A stretch of DNA of 64,000 nt from Arthrobotrys musiformis (taxonomy: Eukaryota > Ascomycota > Orbiliomycetes > Orbiliales > Orbiliaceae), in contig JAVHJL010000002.1 of NCBI GenBank assembly GCA_036971715.1, forward strand, positions 1,954,501 through 2,018,500. The letters are read 5' to 3'. Below, in pieces: positions 10,453-23,072 of this stretch. The notes under the pieces are model-generated. The model was not told the DNA's origin, did no database searches, and was given only the letters and a program-made list of their open reading frames with translations. Both the position numbers and the translations under genes were made by a program. The stretch's first letter is position 1, and every line of letters starts with the position of its first letter.

Positions 10453-13400
10453 GTTGGAGGTTTTCGAACGGAATGTAGTAGGCGATTTGGTATGCGATTT
10501 TGCCGCGTCGGCAGCCGGCAGCCAGTGCACCAGGACAGTTCAGCTGCAGAATGTCAATCTGGTTCGTTATTTAGGAAATAGAATTCCAGAAAGAGAAAGA
10601 CTCCAACAAATAAGTGTAATAATATTCTTCTAGTTTTCCCGGTTTTGTTGATGTATGATATGTAACGTCCTTGAGGCTTGTTGGATCTCTCTTCCAGGAA
10701 TTTGAAACGGTTGGTAGTAGCCCGTACTTGCGTAGGTAAAGGAGACCGTAGGATTCTGTGTAGCGGTATTCGCTAGGGTGATTGGTGGGTTCCTTAACGG
10801 CTGGAGGCAAAAAAACCGGTGACAAAATCGCAGAAAATCGGCGGGTAAAGGAAGAACAGGCCAAGGATTATGTCTTTTCGAAAGGAGCAGAGGTAGAGAG
10901 AGTTGTCAAAGAAGTTTTGGAGAAAAATGGTAGGTAGGTTGTGGAGATAGGTCGAGTTATAGCCGGGCGAGTCGAGGGAGAAGTATATACGTCTGAACCC
11001 TGAGAAACGTTACTGCAATGCCGGACAGAGCGTGGGGAGGGAAGTCGACGCCGCTAATGGTGGTTCTCTGTTTGGATTGGCTGCGATTGAGTGCAGGCGG
11101 CCAACACCGATCGGAGAGGAAGCCGAGAGGACGAAAGTCGATTCGGGCGACTGAAAAGGGACCGGAAAGGGAATTAGTACTTTTTGAAGCCGGTGAGAAC
11201 AATGACGGCGATGATGGCGATGGTGGTGACGAAGGGGAGCGAGAGGAGGAAGAGGGAGAAGATTGATGTGAAGTGAAGTGAAGAAGTGAGGTTGAGAGCG
11301 GGCCTGATTTGGGACTTGGAAGGGGAAAGAACCACCAGAACAGGAACTGGAACCAGAACAGGAACCAGAACTGAATCGATGAGGCTGACCAACAGGCTTT
11401 AACGCACGCAGCTTGTCCAAACGACCATCCGTTCACTCGGCCCCGTTTAATTTAATTTACCGGTGCAGACGATATGTAAGTATCTCAATACTGATTACTG
11501 ACGAAGCAGTTGGAAGTGAATTGACGGTTATAATAGTTACGACATGACATGACAGGGACGGGAAGGGAAATATAAAAATAGGAAATATCAGATCGAAACC
11601 TCGAAGGCTATGCACTATTGATTGTTCGAACGTTCACGCTTTGAGAAGGTCAAAAGAAACAGAAACGAACAGAAACCTCGCAGGCAGGAAGGCAGGGACT
11701 CCTCCTCCTCCTCCTCCTCCTCCTCTTACTTCATACTACTTCAGCAGAGACACAAAAGAAGTGGTGCCAATGCTGGGCCCGCAGCCCAAGCTCCAATGGC
11801 TAACAGAGACGAGACGGCCGACGGGTTCACCCACGCCAGGTACCGTCAAGAGACGACCCGACTGTCCCTCTGACAGCTTGCTCGCTTGCTTGCTATGGAA
11901 ATATATCGATCTTGGGACGGACGCATTATTAGTCATGGTGGCCAGGTGTGGGAGAACCTTTACGAGGTTCCGGCATGGTTGTGTTCTGCAATATAATATC
12001 AAATTATCTTGCGTCTACATACATCACATACGGCTCCGTAAAACTACATCCACAGGTACCAATACCGCCCTTTTTCTCCCTCTCTGCCCTCTTGATGGGA
12101 AATGGAACAGAAACGAAGGAATGTTCGAAAACCGCACAATGAGGACAGGCAGCATGACGCTATCCCCCATTCGAACCTCCTCGGGACCCACAATCGTGCA
12201 GCAGGAGCAAGCATCATGGTCGGCGTTGGCAGGTGGGATGAAGGGTTAAAAGAACGAAAAGGAAAAGTCAAAAAAGAACTACTGCTGCTGCCCAACATCT
12301 TTCTCCGGTAGTTCTTTTTCTTTGCTGCGGGCTGTTAGGGAAAGACTTTGGCGACATGGATGATGATGGAGGGGCAAAAAACTGCGAGGTTAGGTAAGGA
12401 CTGAGGTCAAAGGTGAGGTATAACCGGCTAGCTTTACCGGTTGAGCAGGATAAAAACGAGCCGCCATTTTTTCCCACTGTTCTGTTCCATTTTATACGTT
12501 CCCCTTCACCACCCCCATCTTTTTCTTTTCTTTTCGGTTGCATGCATGCATTGCATTTGGATTTGGAGACCCAGAAGGTCTACAATATAGGCGGAATAAT
12601 AGCTTCGATAAGCCGGGGGGCAAGCGAGGAAATGGGAAGAATAATAACAAGAAGCAGAAGGTGAAAAACTCATGATCGGTGGTGTATACCAACTGGGCTC
12701 GTATGTATATCTACAAGTCCCGAGAGTGTGGAGAATGTTACTATCCTCCCAATGGTGTCAGACCCGAAGATGTGGAGCTGGCAGCTTGCCTGCTTTGTCT
12801 GCCTGCTTGCAAGTCTCGATCGAAGGTCTCCATAAACCACATGGCGTCCAAAAACTGGAACTTGGTAACCAATTACTTGCCCAATGCAACCCCAATAAGT
12901 ATAATATCGAAAAAACGTTGGCAGTTCTTCGATCTTCCAAGCTAGCTACTGCAACCCCCCCTTCTTGTTCTTCTGCCCCCAAGAAAATGCTGCTGTCAAT
13001 CGCGGCAACTAAATTATAAAGTTAAGTTTTGAGAGAAAGAGGAATATCAGGCAGACCATCTAACTATCCTGCACCTGCATCCCTCCCCCATGGCGCTGGT
13101 GACCTTGTTAGCAAGGGGTGCGAAAATTTGATTTGAAAGACACACCCCCATCCCAATTTACGATCAAGTCGAATTCAGCCAGCCAGCCCTTGGAATTCGA
13201 GCAGATAGTCCAGTCGTATCGATAAACTTACCCGAACGAGCTGATTCTCCAGTTTTAGTTGTGATATCTGCGATACCAATACCATAACTAATGATAACTG
13301 GAAAGGGAAAAAAAGTGATGTCGCGATTTCTTTCCAGTTGAAGCCTCGGAGCTGACTAAATGTTTGCCCCCCAGAAAAGCCACCGGCGCATAACAAGTCC

Positions 13401-15671
13401 CGTCGGTAGACTTATTACAGTTACCCGGTGTCTACATCTTTTAAAAAAAGACATCGCATTCAGGCTATTTCGCCCAGAAGGCTTGCGAAGCTTCGCATTT
13501 GTTTAAGCTTTGCAACAACTATAGAAAAAGTGGAAAAAGGGTCATGCATCCAGCTGGATCGAGGAAGAGGTCATGCTGATTCCAACATTAATTATTCGTG
13601 AACCGAGTCCACCAATGGGAATTAGACCTTGGACGTATTTCCTTACATCCGTATACTAATATTCCGTATTCGGTTCAACTCTGTTCTGTTTGACATGACA
13701 GCTGATCTAGTTTTTGATGTGAAGGTTTCCCCGAAAACGTTATATCGTCTGTAGAGAAGGGAATGTATGTCGGATATTACCCATGTTGGGGAAGCTTCCC
13801 CGCATTTTTGCAATTCTTAGATCTCGCACGAGAGACTAAGTTGGAAAGAAAGAGGCTTTAATTTCGCAAGTCTTGCGAACCCACTCTGCGCCGTCGACTA
13901 GTTAGCTAGGGCGCGGTATTACATGCTAGTGACCTAGCTAGATATCGGGAGGATTCGTAAGATAGCTGTAACTAACGAGTGATATAAGGTATGTGATCAT
14001 GATGATAGTGATGACGAATGACAAGACCGGGCAGCTGGCCACGAAGCTTGTTTTTCCCACCTGGACGCTCGTATTACAATCAGGAGGTACAGTTACTTCC
14101 TCACATTCTCACTATGTAGTAGCAGTGGTAGTATATATGGCAGTCGAGGACTGATTGGGTCCGAAGCATCCAACCTGGAGTCGAGTCGCAATCGAAGCGG
14201 TCGAGTCAAATCCAAGTCCAGGTCTCACCAGCGAATCAGGGACCCGTTTCAGAGCGTTTCTCGCAGTGGAGCCGGTTGCAGCCAGGGCCGGTCGACATGG
14301 CCCAAGACTAAGCCGCATGAAGTGCTGTGCATGGTGAGGTTAAGCAGGGGCATCTCGTAGGCGAGACCTCTTTATTATAATTATTCTATCTGATAGGTAT
14401 CAAGTCGATAGTTTATACATTTGAGTGTTTATGATCTGATCTTATATTATAACGTAGGCAATACTTACTCTGTGCGGAATCCTTTAAATTACTTCTCCTG
14501 ATTATTATTATAACACTATCACCAGTTACTTCTTATACCCAATTGCCAACTAGCATACTGCCATCAAGACCAAGAGGGAGATGATATGTAATTGCATTGG
14601 TAATAGCCGGTCGGCGCCCAGCCGGATTTCGCAAGCAGGCCGCCTGCAGCTGAGCTGTCTGTTGCATCGCAAATTTATACCATGTTTCTCTCCTATTTCA
14701 ATGACTTAAGCTAGGAAGGAAAGAAGTTGCGATTAAGATTGTTATGCGGCCCAGCCAGACTATAATTCCACGATGCGAGCAAGTCTTGAGCTTGTCGAGG
14801 CGGTGCTGTTTCCGGCAGCGGTTGGCCATCGCCCCTGGATTATTATTGAGGCCTGGGGACAGAATAACACCGTTGAGGCTCGGAAGGTTGGAGATTAATC
14901 GGGCATGTCGACATTCTCTTCACCACCACCACCACTTCGACCATTACATCCACCTCGGCCACCGCTGCTTCCGCCGTGCATCTGATTCAGCTTCTGATTC
15001 TGATTCTGCATCTGCATCTGCGTCTGCGTCTGCCTGGGTAAATACATAGTTCCTTTTTTTTATTTTATTGTTTTTTTATTGTTTTTAAATTTTATTGTTT
15101 TCTCCTTTCGACCTCCTCGTGCAGACAAAAGTGGTCTCGATCAGCCGGTTTCCTCTCTCTCTGTCGTTTCAGAGGGTTTTTCTTCATTCCAAACCTCTCC
15201 GCCCCTCTTTTTTTATAATAAGATACTATCATTACATTGCTACTATCATTACTATTGCTGCTATCAATCACCCTCGATCATTCCGTGCTGTACATACCCA
15301 TACTTCATACCCATCGCACAGTACATACATACCTACATACTTCATATGGTCCATCGATAGACAGGTACATACCCAGACGGGACGATAAGTACAGAACTTG
15401 TCTTGGAACCTCGCTTGTCTCGACCTAAAACGACGATTACGACGACGACGACAAAAGACTAAAAACACCAAGAAGACCAAAACGACGGCGACGACTTCAA
15501 CAAAGTTAAAGGCCAAATACGACAGATGGTCTTCGGCCAATTCGACTTCAACAAACTGCCGTGCTCGTGCTAGTCGACAACCTACAGACTACGAACTACA
15601 ACCACTGCTGCTAGCTATCAAGCTAGCTATAGCAGCAGCTTCCCGCGAATACTCCACCATCATTGGCCTCC
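10453..15671. other. 5.2 kb gene-free stretch
   Basis: This is the longest stretch in the window without a gene I can defend. Open frames at 10957-11436 (-), 11641-12249 (+) and 15398-16000 (+) are Ser/Pro/Arg-rich low complexity with no family resemblance and no partner exons. The left end should hold the creB promoter. The right end (about 14900-15670) is pyrimidine- and CATAC-rich and looks like the long 5' leader of the downstream phosphodiesterase gene. No tRNA or other RNA gene was recognised. Confidence 0.55.
11699..11725 (+). repeat. (CTC)n trinucleotide microsatellite
   Basis: About nine uninterrupted CTC units lie in non-coding sequence of the 5.2 kb gene-free stretch. It is a simple repeat that could be used as a length marker. 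Confidence 0.9.
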
Positions 15672-17042
15672 ATGGATCCCAAGTGGAGGAACCTCGTCAT
15701 GATGCCTCAATCCTACCAATCCTCCCGACCGCTGGACGTTGCCCGTCACTATATCTCGCATACCATTGCTACCAGGCAGTTCAGAGTATTTGTCGTTCTG
15801 CTGGCTTTGGTTCTCATCACCAGGACGGTATCCACGCTGGATATCGTCCATCTCCACCAGGCCGTGAGTTTTTTTTTTCTGTGCTGCTTTGTGCTACTAT
15901 GCGATGTGGATTGTTCTGGGGGTGTGGCTGCGTTTTTGGTCGCTTCGCGGTGCGGAATGTGCCATCCACCTTCGCTTTTCTGCGTCATTGTTTGATATAA
16001 GCTTGATCTCGCTCTCCTCCTCCTTCTCTTCTTTCTTCCTTCATTATCATTTTTTTGTACAATACAGAAACTAACAACTGTCAACATGCAGCCCGCCGTC
16101 CCACGAACACCAAGCCCCGACGCCGGCGTCGCCCACGTCCTGGGCATAAACCACTACAACAGCGAAGAGAAACAATGGAAACAAGTCCAAAACACCGAAG
16201 AAACCAACGCCCATACCCAGCCCCGCTCCAACTTCGCCCTAATAACCTGGAACGTCGACTTCGTCTCCTCCGAACCCCAAGACCGCATCAGCGCCGCCAT
16301 GTCCCACCTCCGCTCCCTGCTCATAAGCGGCACCGACGACCCGGACACCATCTCCCCCGCCGTCATAGTCCTCCAGGAAGTCAACCACGAAATGGTAAAA
16401 TCACTAGCGGAGAACGAATGGGTGCGCAAAAACTTTTATATAACGGACGTAGTCACCGACCGGGGTATCTGGCAAAAGAGCCACTACGGAACCGTCACCC
16501 TCGTCGATCGGAGGATCAAAGTGAAAAACGTGATAAGGCTGCACTACGACTCCAATATGGATCGAGACTGTTTATTCGTCGATATCGAGGCTGTATCATC
16601 ACGAACTTCTGAAGTTGTGACAGTTAGAGTTGGAAACACGCATTTGGAATCACTCGTCCCCCCGAAACCGTGGAGGTTGGAGCAACTTAAGCTCGCGGCG
16701 AGGTTTGTGCTTTACGATACGAACGTTTATACGGGATTGATCGCGGGGGATATGAACCCCATCGATTCTTACGATTTAAAGATCCCCGAGGAGGCGGGGT
16801 TGAAGGATGCGTATCTTGTCGGTGGTGGTGAGGAGAATAACGCTCGAGGTCATACGTGGGGGTATCAGACGGAGGAGAATCGGTACCCAAAACGACGGTT
16901 TGATAAAATATTCCATCCGCCTGGTGATAAGATTAAAGTTGAGCAAGTGGAAACGATCGGGGTTGGGGAGAAGACGCCGGAGAAACCCAAGGTGTATATT
17001 TCCGACCACTACGGAGTTTTTGGGAACGTCCGTATATTGTAA
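15672..17042 (+). CDS. Membrane-anchored endonuclease/exonuclease/phosphatase-fold protein (TDP2-like)
   Basis: Two exons, 15672-15863 and 16092-17042, give 380 aa. The intron has donor GTGAGT, branch-like CTAAC at 16071 and acceptor ATGCAG. A competing acceptor at 16067 would keep frame and add eight residues. Exon 1 encodes a short N-terminus and one hydrophobic helix (about residues 37-50, FRVFVVLLALVLI), so the catalytic domain is probably on the far side of a membrane. Exon 2 carries all metal-dependent phosphodiesterase motifs of the family: TWNVD (Asn118), LQEV (Glu160), the HLES motif, GDMN (Asp284/Asn286) and SDHYGV (Asp369/His370). The motifs most resemble TDP2, which removes 5'-tyrosyl-DNA adducts. 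Activity is likely but the substrate is unknown, and a membrane anchor is unusual for a DNA-repair enzyme. Confidence 0.85.
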
Positions 17043-19683
17043 AGGGGACTGTATAGGAAAGGAAGTATGATCATTTTCATTTCAATTTGGTTTCTGGGGT
17101 TTTAGAACGGGTACTTTTGATTCCATTTCTTTTTGGATCGCTTTTGTGGATTTAGCGTCTTCTTTGCCTTTTTCATTGTAATATCTTTTCTTGAAACTTA
17201 TACAGCGGCTTTTGGAAGTGCCGCGGCTTAGAATAATGATAAACCAGTCATTCGGTATTAATATCCAAGGATGCATTTTATTTAAATTTACGAAAAGGAG
17301 AAAGTTTGATACTCCCGATGGTGGACGGAGGGGCACTATTTCTAGAGGGAACTCGTCATATTCGGTGGGCTGTGTAGATTTGATCGCAGGCACGTTGTAT
17401 TACCAGATTACGCTTTGGTATAGCCACGTGAGGGTGGATGTCGATGCCATGCCATGCCATGCCATGCCCTTTTGGCATGGGTGAGTGGTTTCTACCTGTC
17501 TAGGACATCGGTAATGGGGATTCGTTCAATATAAACTCACAAATTTAGACGGCCTTGGGGATCCGCGATATCCGGATGGTGTGTCTACATGCACGTATAC
17601 AGCTTCAACGCAGGTCGGGTTGTTGTACGATATACGATCGCGAACGGGCCTTCCGTCGTATGACTTTTTTTGTTTTAGATGGGATTGTTTAAGCCCTATA
17701 GGGTCTTCTTGGCTGTATGTTTTGTTCACGGGGCGTAAATACCTAGCTACTGATAGTCAGCTGGTGGTTATAGTTTCAGCTATCTTTACATATTTTACTC
17801 GGTTTGGAAATATTTAGCACGGAGTACGTATGTTTATAGCATTAGCTTTTTGCGCAAAAGTGGTCGCGGTAGTTCCTGTCGTTACATAAGTAATCATATG
17901 TACGTACGAGAACTTCAGCGGCCGTGACATCATGTTTGGGATAGATACGTAGACTAGTCGAGTGAAAGATAGAATAGGTGAGTCAGGTAGGATCAACGGG
18001 GAGGCCTTACCGGGCGCCGTGATGATGTATCAACGGGCCGTTGGTTTCAAGGCTTTAGATTCCCTGCGTTTTTGTTTTTGTTTTTTTCTTTCGGAGTCCT
18101 GTAGTACTCGAGTTCTGTGACGCCGCTTAGGCAGCGGGTTGGAGACGCAATGCGTGAATGCGAAGGTACACATAGTAGATTGGCGACGTAAGTTCTTCAC
18201 CTGCGCGATTAGCTGTAGCTGCAGCTATTGTGTTTTTGATTGATGCATGATGGTGATGCGTTCTTTGGCTGTCTTGCGAATTCGAACTTCTCGGATCCTC
18301 CTGTATACCCAGGTACATACATTGTGACCAGGCAGTTAATTAGGCACTTTTGATGCGACGCATTGTAGTCGAATGGACGGTTTATGTGTTTATAATCGAT
18401 TCTACAGTGTGCTGCGGTATTCGAGGAACTTGAGACATTGATATTGTATTATAAGGAACTGTGACCTAAGATAAGAGTCAAATGATAGCACTGTGACTCT
18501 AGATCTACCAGCGGTGGCTTGTATTTTTCACAAAATGTATCTTGGGAACTACTTAGTCAGGAATGAGCCCTGTCGGTGCTAAGCTTTGTTACTCTACTGA
18601 CCACCTTACATGAGACGCACTAGCCGATGCGATAATAATACTTAATAATTGGTTGGGAAACTTACGTATGCTGTGCAATGTAGAATAGCTGTCGCTTTGT
18701 CAGGCTGTAAACAAACGGCTGTGCCTTCTTTTCCCTTCGAAACAATATCGATGTCAATGTCAACGTCGGGGGGTCGGAGCTTTTGTTCGTCAAAACGGAG
18801 ACAATAGCGAGGTGCATATCTTCGAAACGGATATTCCGACTTGCTCGTTCCCTCCAAGGTGCATGATATAGGTATTAGAGATACATATCGAACACCCCTG
18901 TCTGATAGATCACGCTCGTGGTGTTCTTTTTGGGAAAGGGAAAGCCCCCTTGGAACTCTATTTCGGGACGGGGCTTATTCCCAGCCAGAGGAGAGGGAAG
19001 CAGGGGTCAGAAGGCTTAGGTTTTCTCGGAATCACTGCCGAACCAAAGTTGTCTTTCTCCTCCTCCCTTTTCATCTCACCTTGGTTTTTCTTCGACTCCG
19101 CACTTTTGGGCAGGTTGCATGTATCGCCCGGTATACATTTATTACATACGGACATACACACGCACCTTTGCTTTGTTGGAGTATATATAAGCTAGTGTTA
19201 TTCGCCGGAGATTATGCGGTCTTGAACATTTTTATTGTCATACAGAGCCTCATCCTTTATTATCGTTCATTCATACACATACCGTATACACTACAGTACA
19301 CTACCGCTACTATCTACTACTTCAAGTTAAAGTCATAACATCTACTACTTCTCCCTTCTACTCCTCGAGTCGAATAGAAACAAAACAAACAACCGAGATC
19401 TCGTATCTTTCGCCTAGTTCTGACGCACACCGATCGATCGAATCGTAGAACACAAAGTACTATTTTGTACTTCCCTTCCTTCTTGCAGCCGAATAAACCC
19501 GCTCGTTTATTTTATTCTTTTTGATTTCTCCGGCCCTTGACAGACGGGAAAGAAACAAACCCCTCGAGCACATACTACCATCCATACCATACCTACTACC
19601 AACCTTTTTGAGTATTTCCCAAGAAATTGGTCTTCGGGAAACATTCAATAAAATAGAAAAAGAAAGAAAGAAAGAACGAGAGC
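17043..19683. other. Intergenic, 2.6 kb
   Basis: No defensible gene is seen. It contains a pentanucleotide repeat (17444-17480) and, near 19183, a TATATATAA run. That run could be a promoter for the short membrane-protein ORF or the DUF2417 gene further right. Open frames up to 165 codons at 18841-19338 show no family resemblance and poor composition. Confidence 0.5.
17444..17480 (+). repeat. (ATGCC)5 with adjoining hairpin
   Basis: Five perfect ATGCC units occupy 17444-17468. The last CCATGCC (17462-17468) pairs perfectly with GGCATGG at 17474-17480 across a 5-nt loop. Shorter runs of the same unit lie in two other intergenic regions (27428-27444, and in the other orientation 30187-30201). 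Confidence 0.85.
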
Positions 19684-19854
19684 ATGGTGATCACCTCAGC
19701 GTCACTCGTTATCATCGCCCTGTTTTCTTTCTACATCCTCGTCCCGCCGGTCGTCAGTTACGGTGCCAAGGAGAGGAGACGACAGGTACGACGCACAGGG
19801 AAGGAACAACAGCTGCTGCAGCAGGGTTCGGAGACGGAGCCGTCGCAGTCGTAG
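19684..19854 (+). CDS. Putative 56-aa single-pass membrane microprotein
   Basis: The ORF starts MVITSASLVIIALFSFYILV and ends GSETEPSQS. Residues 6-25 form one clear hydrophobic helix, followed by a PPVV turn and a strongly basic segment (KERRRQVRRTGK), so by the positive-inside rule the C-terminus should be cytosolic. This N-out, helix, basic-tail layout is common for ER or mitochondrial accessory microproteins. I do not recognise the family. A GTACGA at 19786 could be a splice donor (the same hexamer serves DUS2), in which case the C-terminus would differ. It could also be an upstream ORF of the DUF2417 transcript that starts 550 bp downstream. Confidence 0.45.
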   Translation: MVITSASLVIIALFSFYILVPPVVSYGAKERRRQVRRTGKEQQLLQQGSETEPSQS

Positions 19855-20404
19855 TTTTTCTTTCCCTTTCGCACCTTTGTCTAATTATTTCTTTTTCGGT
19901 CTGGAATTTGAGAGGGGGGATATAAGATATCGGAGAGATAAGATGTCGATGATGTCGTTTCGATAGATTGGAGGGGGGTGTGTTGCACAATTGTGTCTCG
20001 TTGTTGATTTGGTTTGGTTAGCGAAATGCTGCAAATGGCTGTCGACGGATTTACGTCATTTTAGTATGCTTCTTTTTCTGGTGCTTTTGGTTCGAGAGTA
20101 AAATAGAACAGTTGGGTTAAAAAGTGGGCAGGCAATTGGGATATTCTGTATTCTAGTCTTTTCCTTCTTCTTCTTTTTCTTCTTCTTTTCTTCCTTCTTC
20201 CTCTTCTTTTTGTTATCGTCTCTTGTGTATTTATATTATTGTGCATCTTGTCGTCGGTGTCACGGTTCCACCAGCTGGTTGTATCGGTATATCCACACCT
20301 TCAAAGCTAATTCAGGATCAATTCAAATACTCCATCACTGCTTTTCAACTATTCATAACCATAACCGTCATCATAGAAAAACCCTCCAAATTATTGTTAA
20401 GACA
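19855..20404. promoter_or_regulatory. Upstream region of DUF2417 gene
   Basis: These 550 bp are non-coding. A plus-strand TTC-rich tract lies at about 20158-20205. It is presumably promoter and 5' leader of the gene starting at 20405. No TATA box is obvious. Confidence 0.45.
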
Positions 20405-22438
20405 ATGAAGAAAGGAACGATGGGCAAAGACGACAAGGGCTCCTCCAAAGCCGACGATGCGGAATTGGGAGAAGGAACCAATACGACTGACAGCCGGACG
20501 AGCGAAGCTGCAGGGGGAACTACCACAACGACAACGCGGCAGCAGCATCCTCTCTCGCAGACGGTGTACTATGAACCCGATGAGAGGACCAGATTGTTAC
20601 CTGCTGCTACTACCCATCATGGGGTTTCGGGGCAGCCGCCGCTTGGTATCTTCTTCCTCTCTTTTTATTTCTTATGATTGGGTATGTGGATAAATGGTTG
20701 GATGTGAGGCTAATTAGGTCTGGTAGATATCGATGATCCGGCTGTGACGCCGTTGAATCTGTGGACTATTCGGTTCCTGAGGTATTTTACTATTACCTTC
20801 CTGATCGTTGCTTGTGGGTGGTGGTTGGTGCTGCTCGTTACGACATTTGTCAGTCCTCAAGGTATCTTTCTTCTTCATCATCTTTATAAAGAACTTATGA
20901 CAGCATGCCTAATACTTTTAATAACTAGGCTTCCACTCCCGTGGCGGCGGCTGGTTTGCCTTCGGATACACCTCCTTGTCCATTGGTATTCTTCTACTAC
21001 TGCTGTTCTCATTCACTGTCCCGTCGAGGGCCGAGGAGGTCGTGCAGTCGGTTATTGCAATCCTGCTGGTGGTGAATGTCATTGTGATTTTATCGGTCCC
21101 CGGGCTGAGACAGGTATATAATCTTTTATTATATTGCTTCGGAGGGGTTTGTGTATGCTAACTGACCACTTTTGTAGGAAGAGGGATGGATTGGTCTTGC
21201 GTCTGCTATATTCGCTTCATGCGCCACTTTCTGGGCGGTATGTATTACTGCATCTTATATTATGAGCCAGTGCTAATATGAGTTATCTACCAGGTCTGCG
21301 TGGACCGCAGCGTTGAATGGGGTAAGAAGGAAGAAGAGGAGCGTCTAACAGGACGAGCTGAAACCCGCCGTTCTCTGAAAGAATGGTGTTCCGTCTTCTC
21401 CGCGCTCACCATAATGGTTATCTTCCTCGTCATCTCCGTCCTCTTCACCGGCACCCTTTCCCTAAGGGCGTACGATCAATCACTCGAATTACCTGGGAAA
21501 AGAGTCTGGGTTGAAGACCGTAACTATAGGGTTCATGTCTATTGCACCCCCGATCACGGTGATGATAAGGAAAGGGAGAATGTCACGGTATTTCTGGAAG
21601 GCGGGGAACGGGCTGTTGCGAATGGATTGTTAGATTGGGCGCAGGAGAATTATGTGAATGGGAGTATTGGGAGGTTTTGTTATTGGGATAGACCGGGGTA
21701 TGGGTTTAGTGATGTTGCGCCCAGTCCGCTGAGCGCTGGGATGGCGGCGGATGCGCTGAGTGAGGCGCTGGCGACAGTTGAGGAGAATGGACCGTTTATT
21801 TTGGTTGCTCATGGGGTTGGATCGTAAGTTCCCATCTCCGTTTTTATATCTATTTTATTGTTACGAAAGAGGGCTAATATTATCACAGAATCTACGCCCG
21901 AATCTTCGCCTCACGACAGGGTAAAGCGATCAAAGGCCTCCTCCTAATCGACCCCCTCCACGAATCCTACCTACAAAACATCGGTTCCCCCGGCCGCGGG
22001 TTTTTCCTGTGGTTCCGCGGTGTCATCTCCCCGCTCGGCCTGGAAATCCTCTTTAACGCCATCTTCAAAGCTCGTTCTCGCGAGGATCGCATCTTCGGTA
22101 GATCGTCGTATTTAAACGCGAAGACTATAAAAGCTAAACTGCAGGAGAGTCTGGCGGCGAATACATTTACCAAACCCGAGGTTTTGACGAGTGGGGTTAT
22201 TTTGAGCAGGAGGATTCCGTTGGTTGTGGTTAGTAGCGGGGAAGGGGTGAAGAGGGATCATAGGTGGGATGAAGCGCAGAAGGGGGCGACGGAGGTGACG
22301 GATAATCTGGTCAGTTGGGATATTGTGGACAAAGCGGGGCATAAAGTGTGGGAAACGGCGAAGGGGTGGAGGGTTATGAGTAAGAGGATTAGGAACTTGG
22401 TGGATATTGCTGTTAAGGAGGGGAGGATGGCGGGTTGA
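20405..22438 (+). CDS. DUF2417 integral membrane alpha/beta-hydrolase-fold protein
   Basis: Six exons, 20405-20645, 20727-20861, 20929-21113, 21178-21237, 21294-21823 and 21889-22438, close in phase to 566 aa. A ~90-residue acidic, Ser/Thr-rich cytosolic N-terminus is followed by four or five membrane helices (for example YFTITFLIVACGWWLVLL and VVQSVIAILLVVNVIVIL). An alpha/beta-hydrolase-like domain follows. The order matches the fungal DUF2417 family, often annotated as mitochondrial integral membrane protein. The domain keeps the CYWDRPGYGFSD strand/turn. At the nucleophile elbow it reads VAHGVGS (residues 378-384) instead of GxSxG, so the usual Ser is Gly. The protein may therefore be a non-catalytic fold. 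Family assignment is good; role unknown. Confidence 0.87.
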
Positions 22439-23056
22439 TCGGCGTGTTTTCTTTGTCATTCATGAATTCATTTTTTAGGCGTCACAGTGTGCCGTTTAAT
22501 CCTTTTGGTACTGTTGTTCACCAGATTTTGAATTTGTTATTATTATTATTATTTTTTTTTTTTGAATCCTGGATAATCTGGAGGTGTGTACATATCCTAC
22601 TTCGGAGCAGTTGGTTCAGAATGTACTCGCAATGCACGCATGTGCGTTTTTTTATCGAAACAGCTGCAACAGTTTGCTTTCAATATCATCTAATTGATAA
22701 GGATGAAATAACTTGAAAGAGTCCGGTTCATGAGACAAAATCTTACATGCTGAAATACTGGGGGTGATTGGCTTTGAATTCCTCATGATATCTATCCGAT
22801 ATGTTGATGTACTGGGGCACGATTGATATTGGCTTCTCGAATATATGTAGTTATCGAAATAACTCAACTGCGACGGACGGAGCGTTAGGACATGCATTGG
22901 TCCGTGCTTTTCAAGCATCTTAGCACTAATGCATTGCAGAAATCTCTGCACGATTTAATTTACTTCTTTGCGGTTTTTTAAATTAAGCTGTTGATAAATT
23001 TCCCGACATTTAGGCATTATAGCAGCCGAAACCCTTCGAGAAGCCGGGTGATTGAA

Positions 23057-23072
23057 GGGGGGGGGGGGGGGG
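23057..23072 (+). repeat. 16-nt poly-G run
   Basis: An uninterrupted run of 16 G lies in intergenic DNA. It could form a G-quadruplex on the plus strand and is prone to sequencing length error. Confidence 0.85.

Noticed and set aside
10957..11436. 159-codon minus frame with Ser/Pro runs and overlapping frames
   Set aside because: The composition is simple-sequence (CCA, TCC repeats), with alternative frames equally open and no family resemblance.
11641..12249. 202-codon plus frame starting in the CTC repeat
   Set aside because: The Pro run comes from the microsatellite; the remainder looks non-coding and no exon pairing was found.
15398..16000. 200-codon plus frame upstream of and across the TDP2-like gene
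   Set aside because: It overlaps exon 1 of the better-supported gene in another frame and is Lys/Thr/Arg low complexity, so it is best read as 5' leader.
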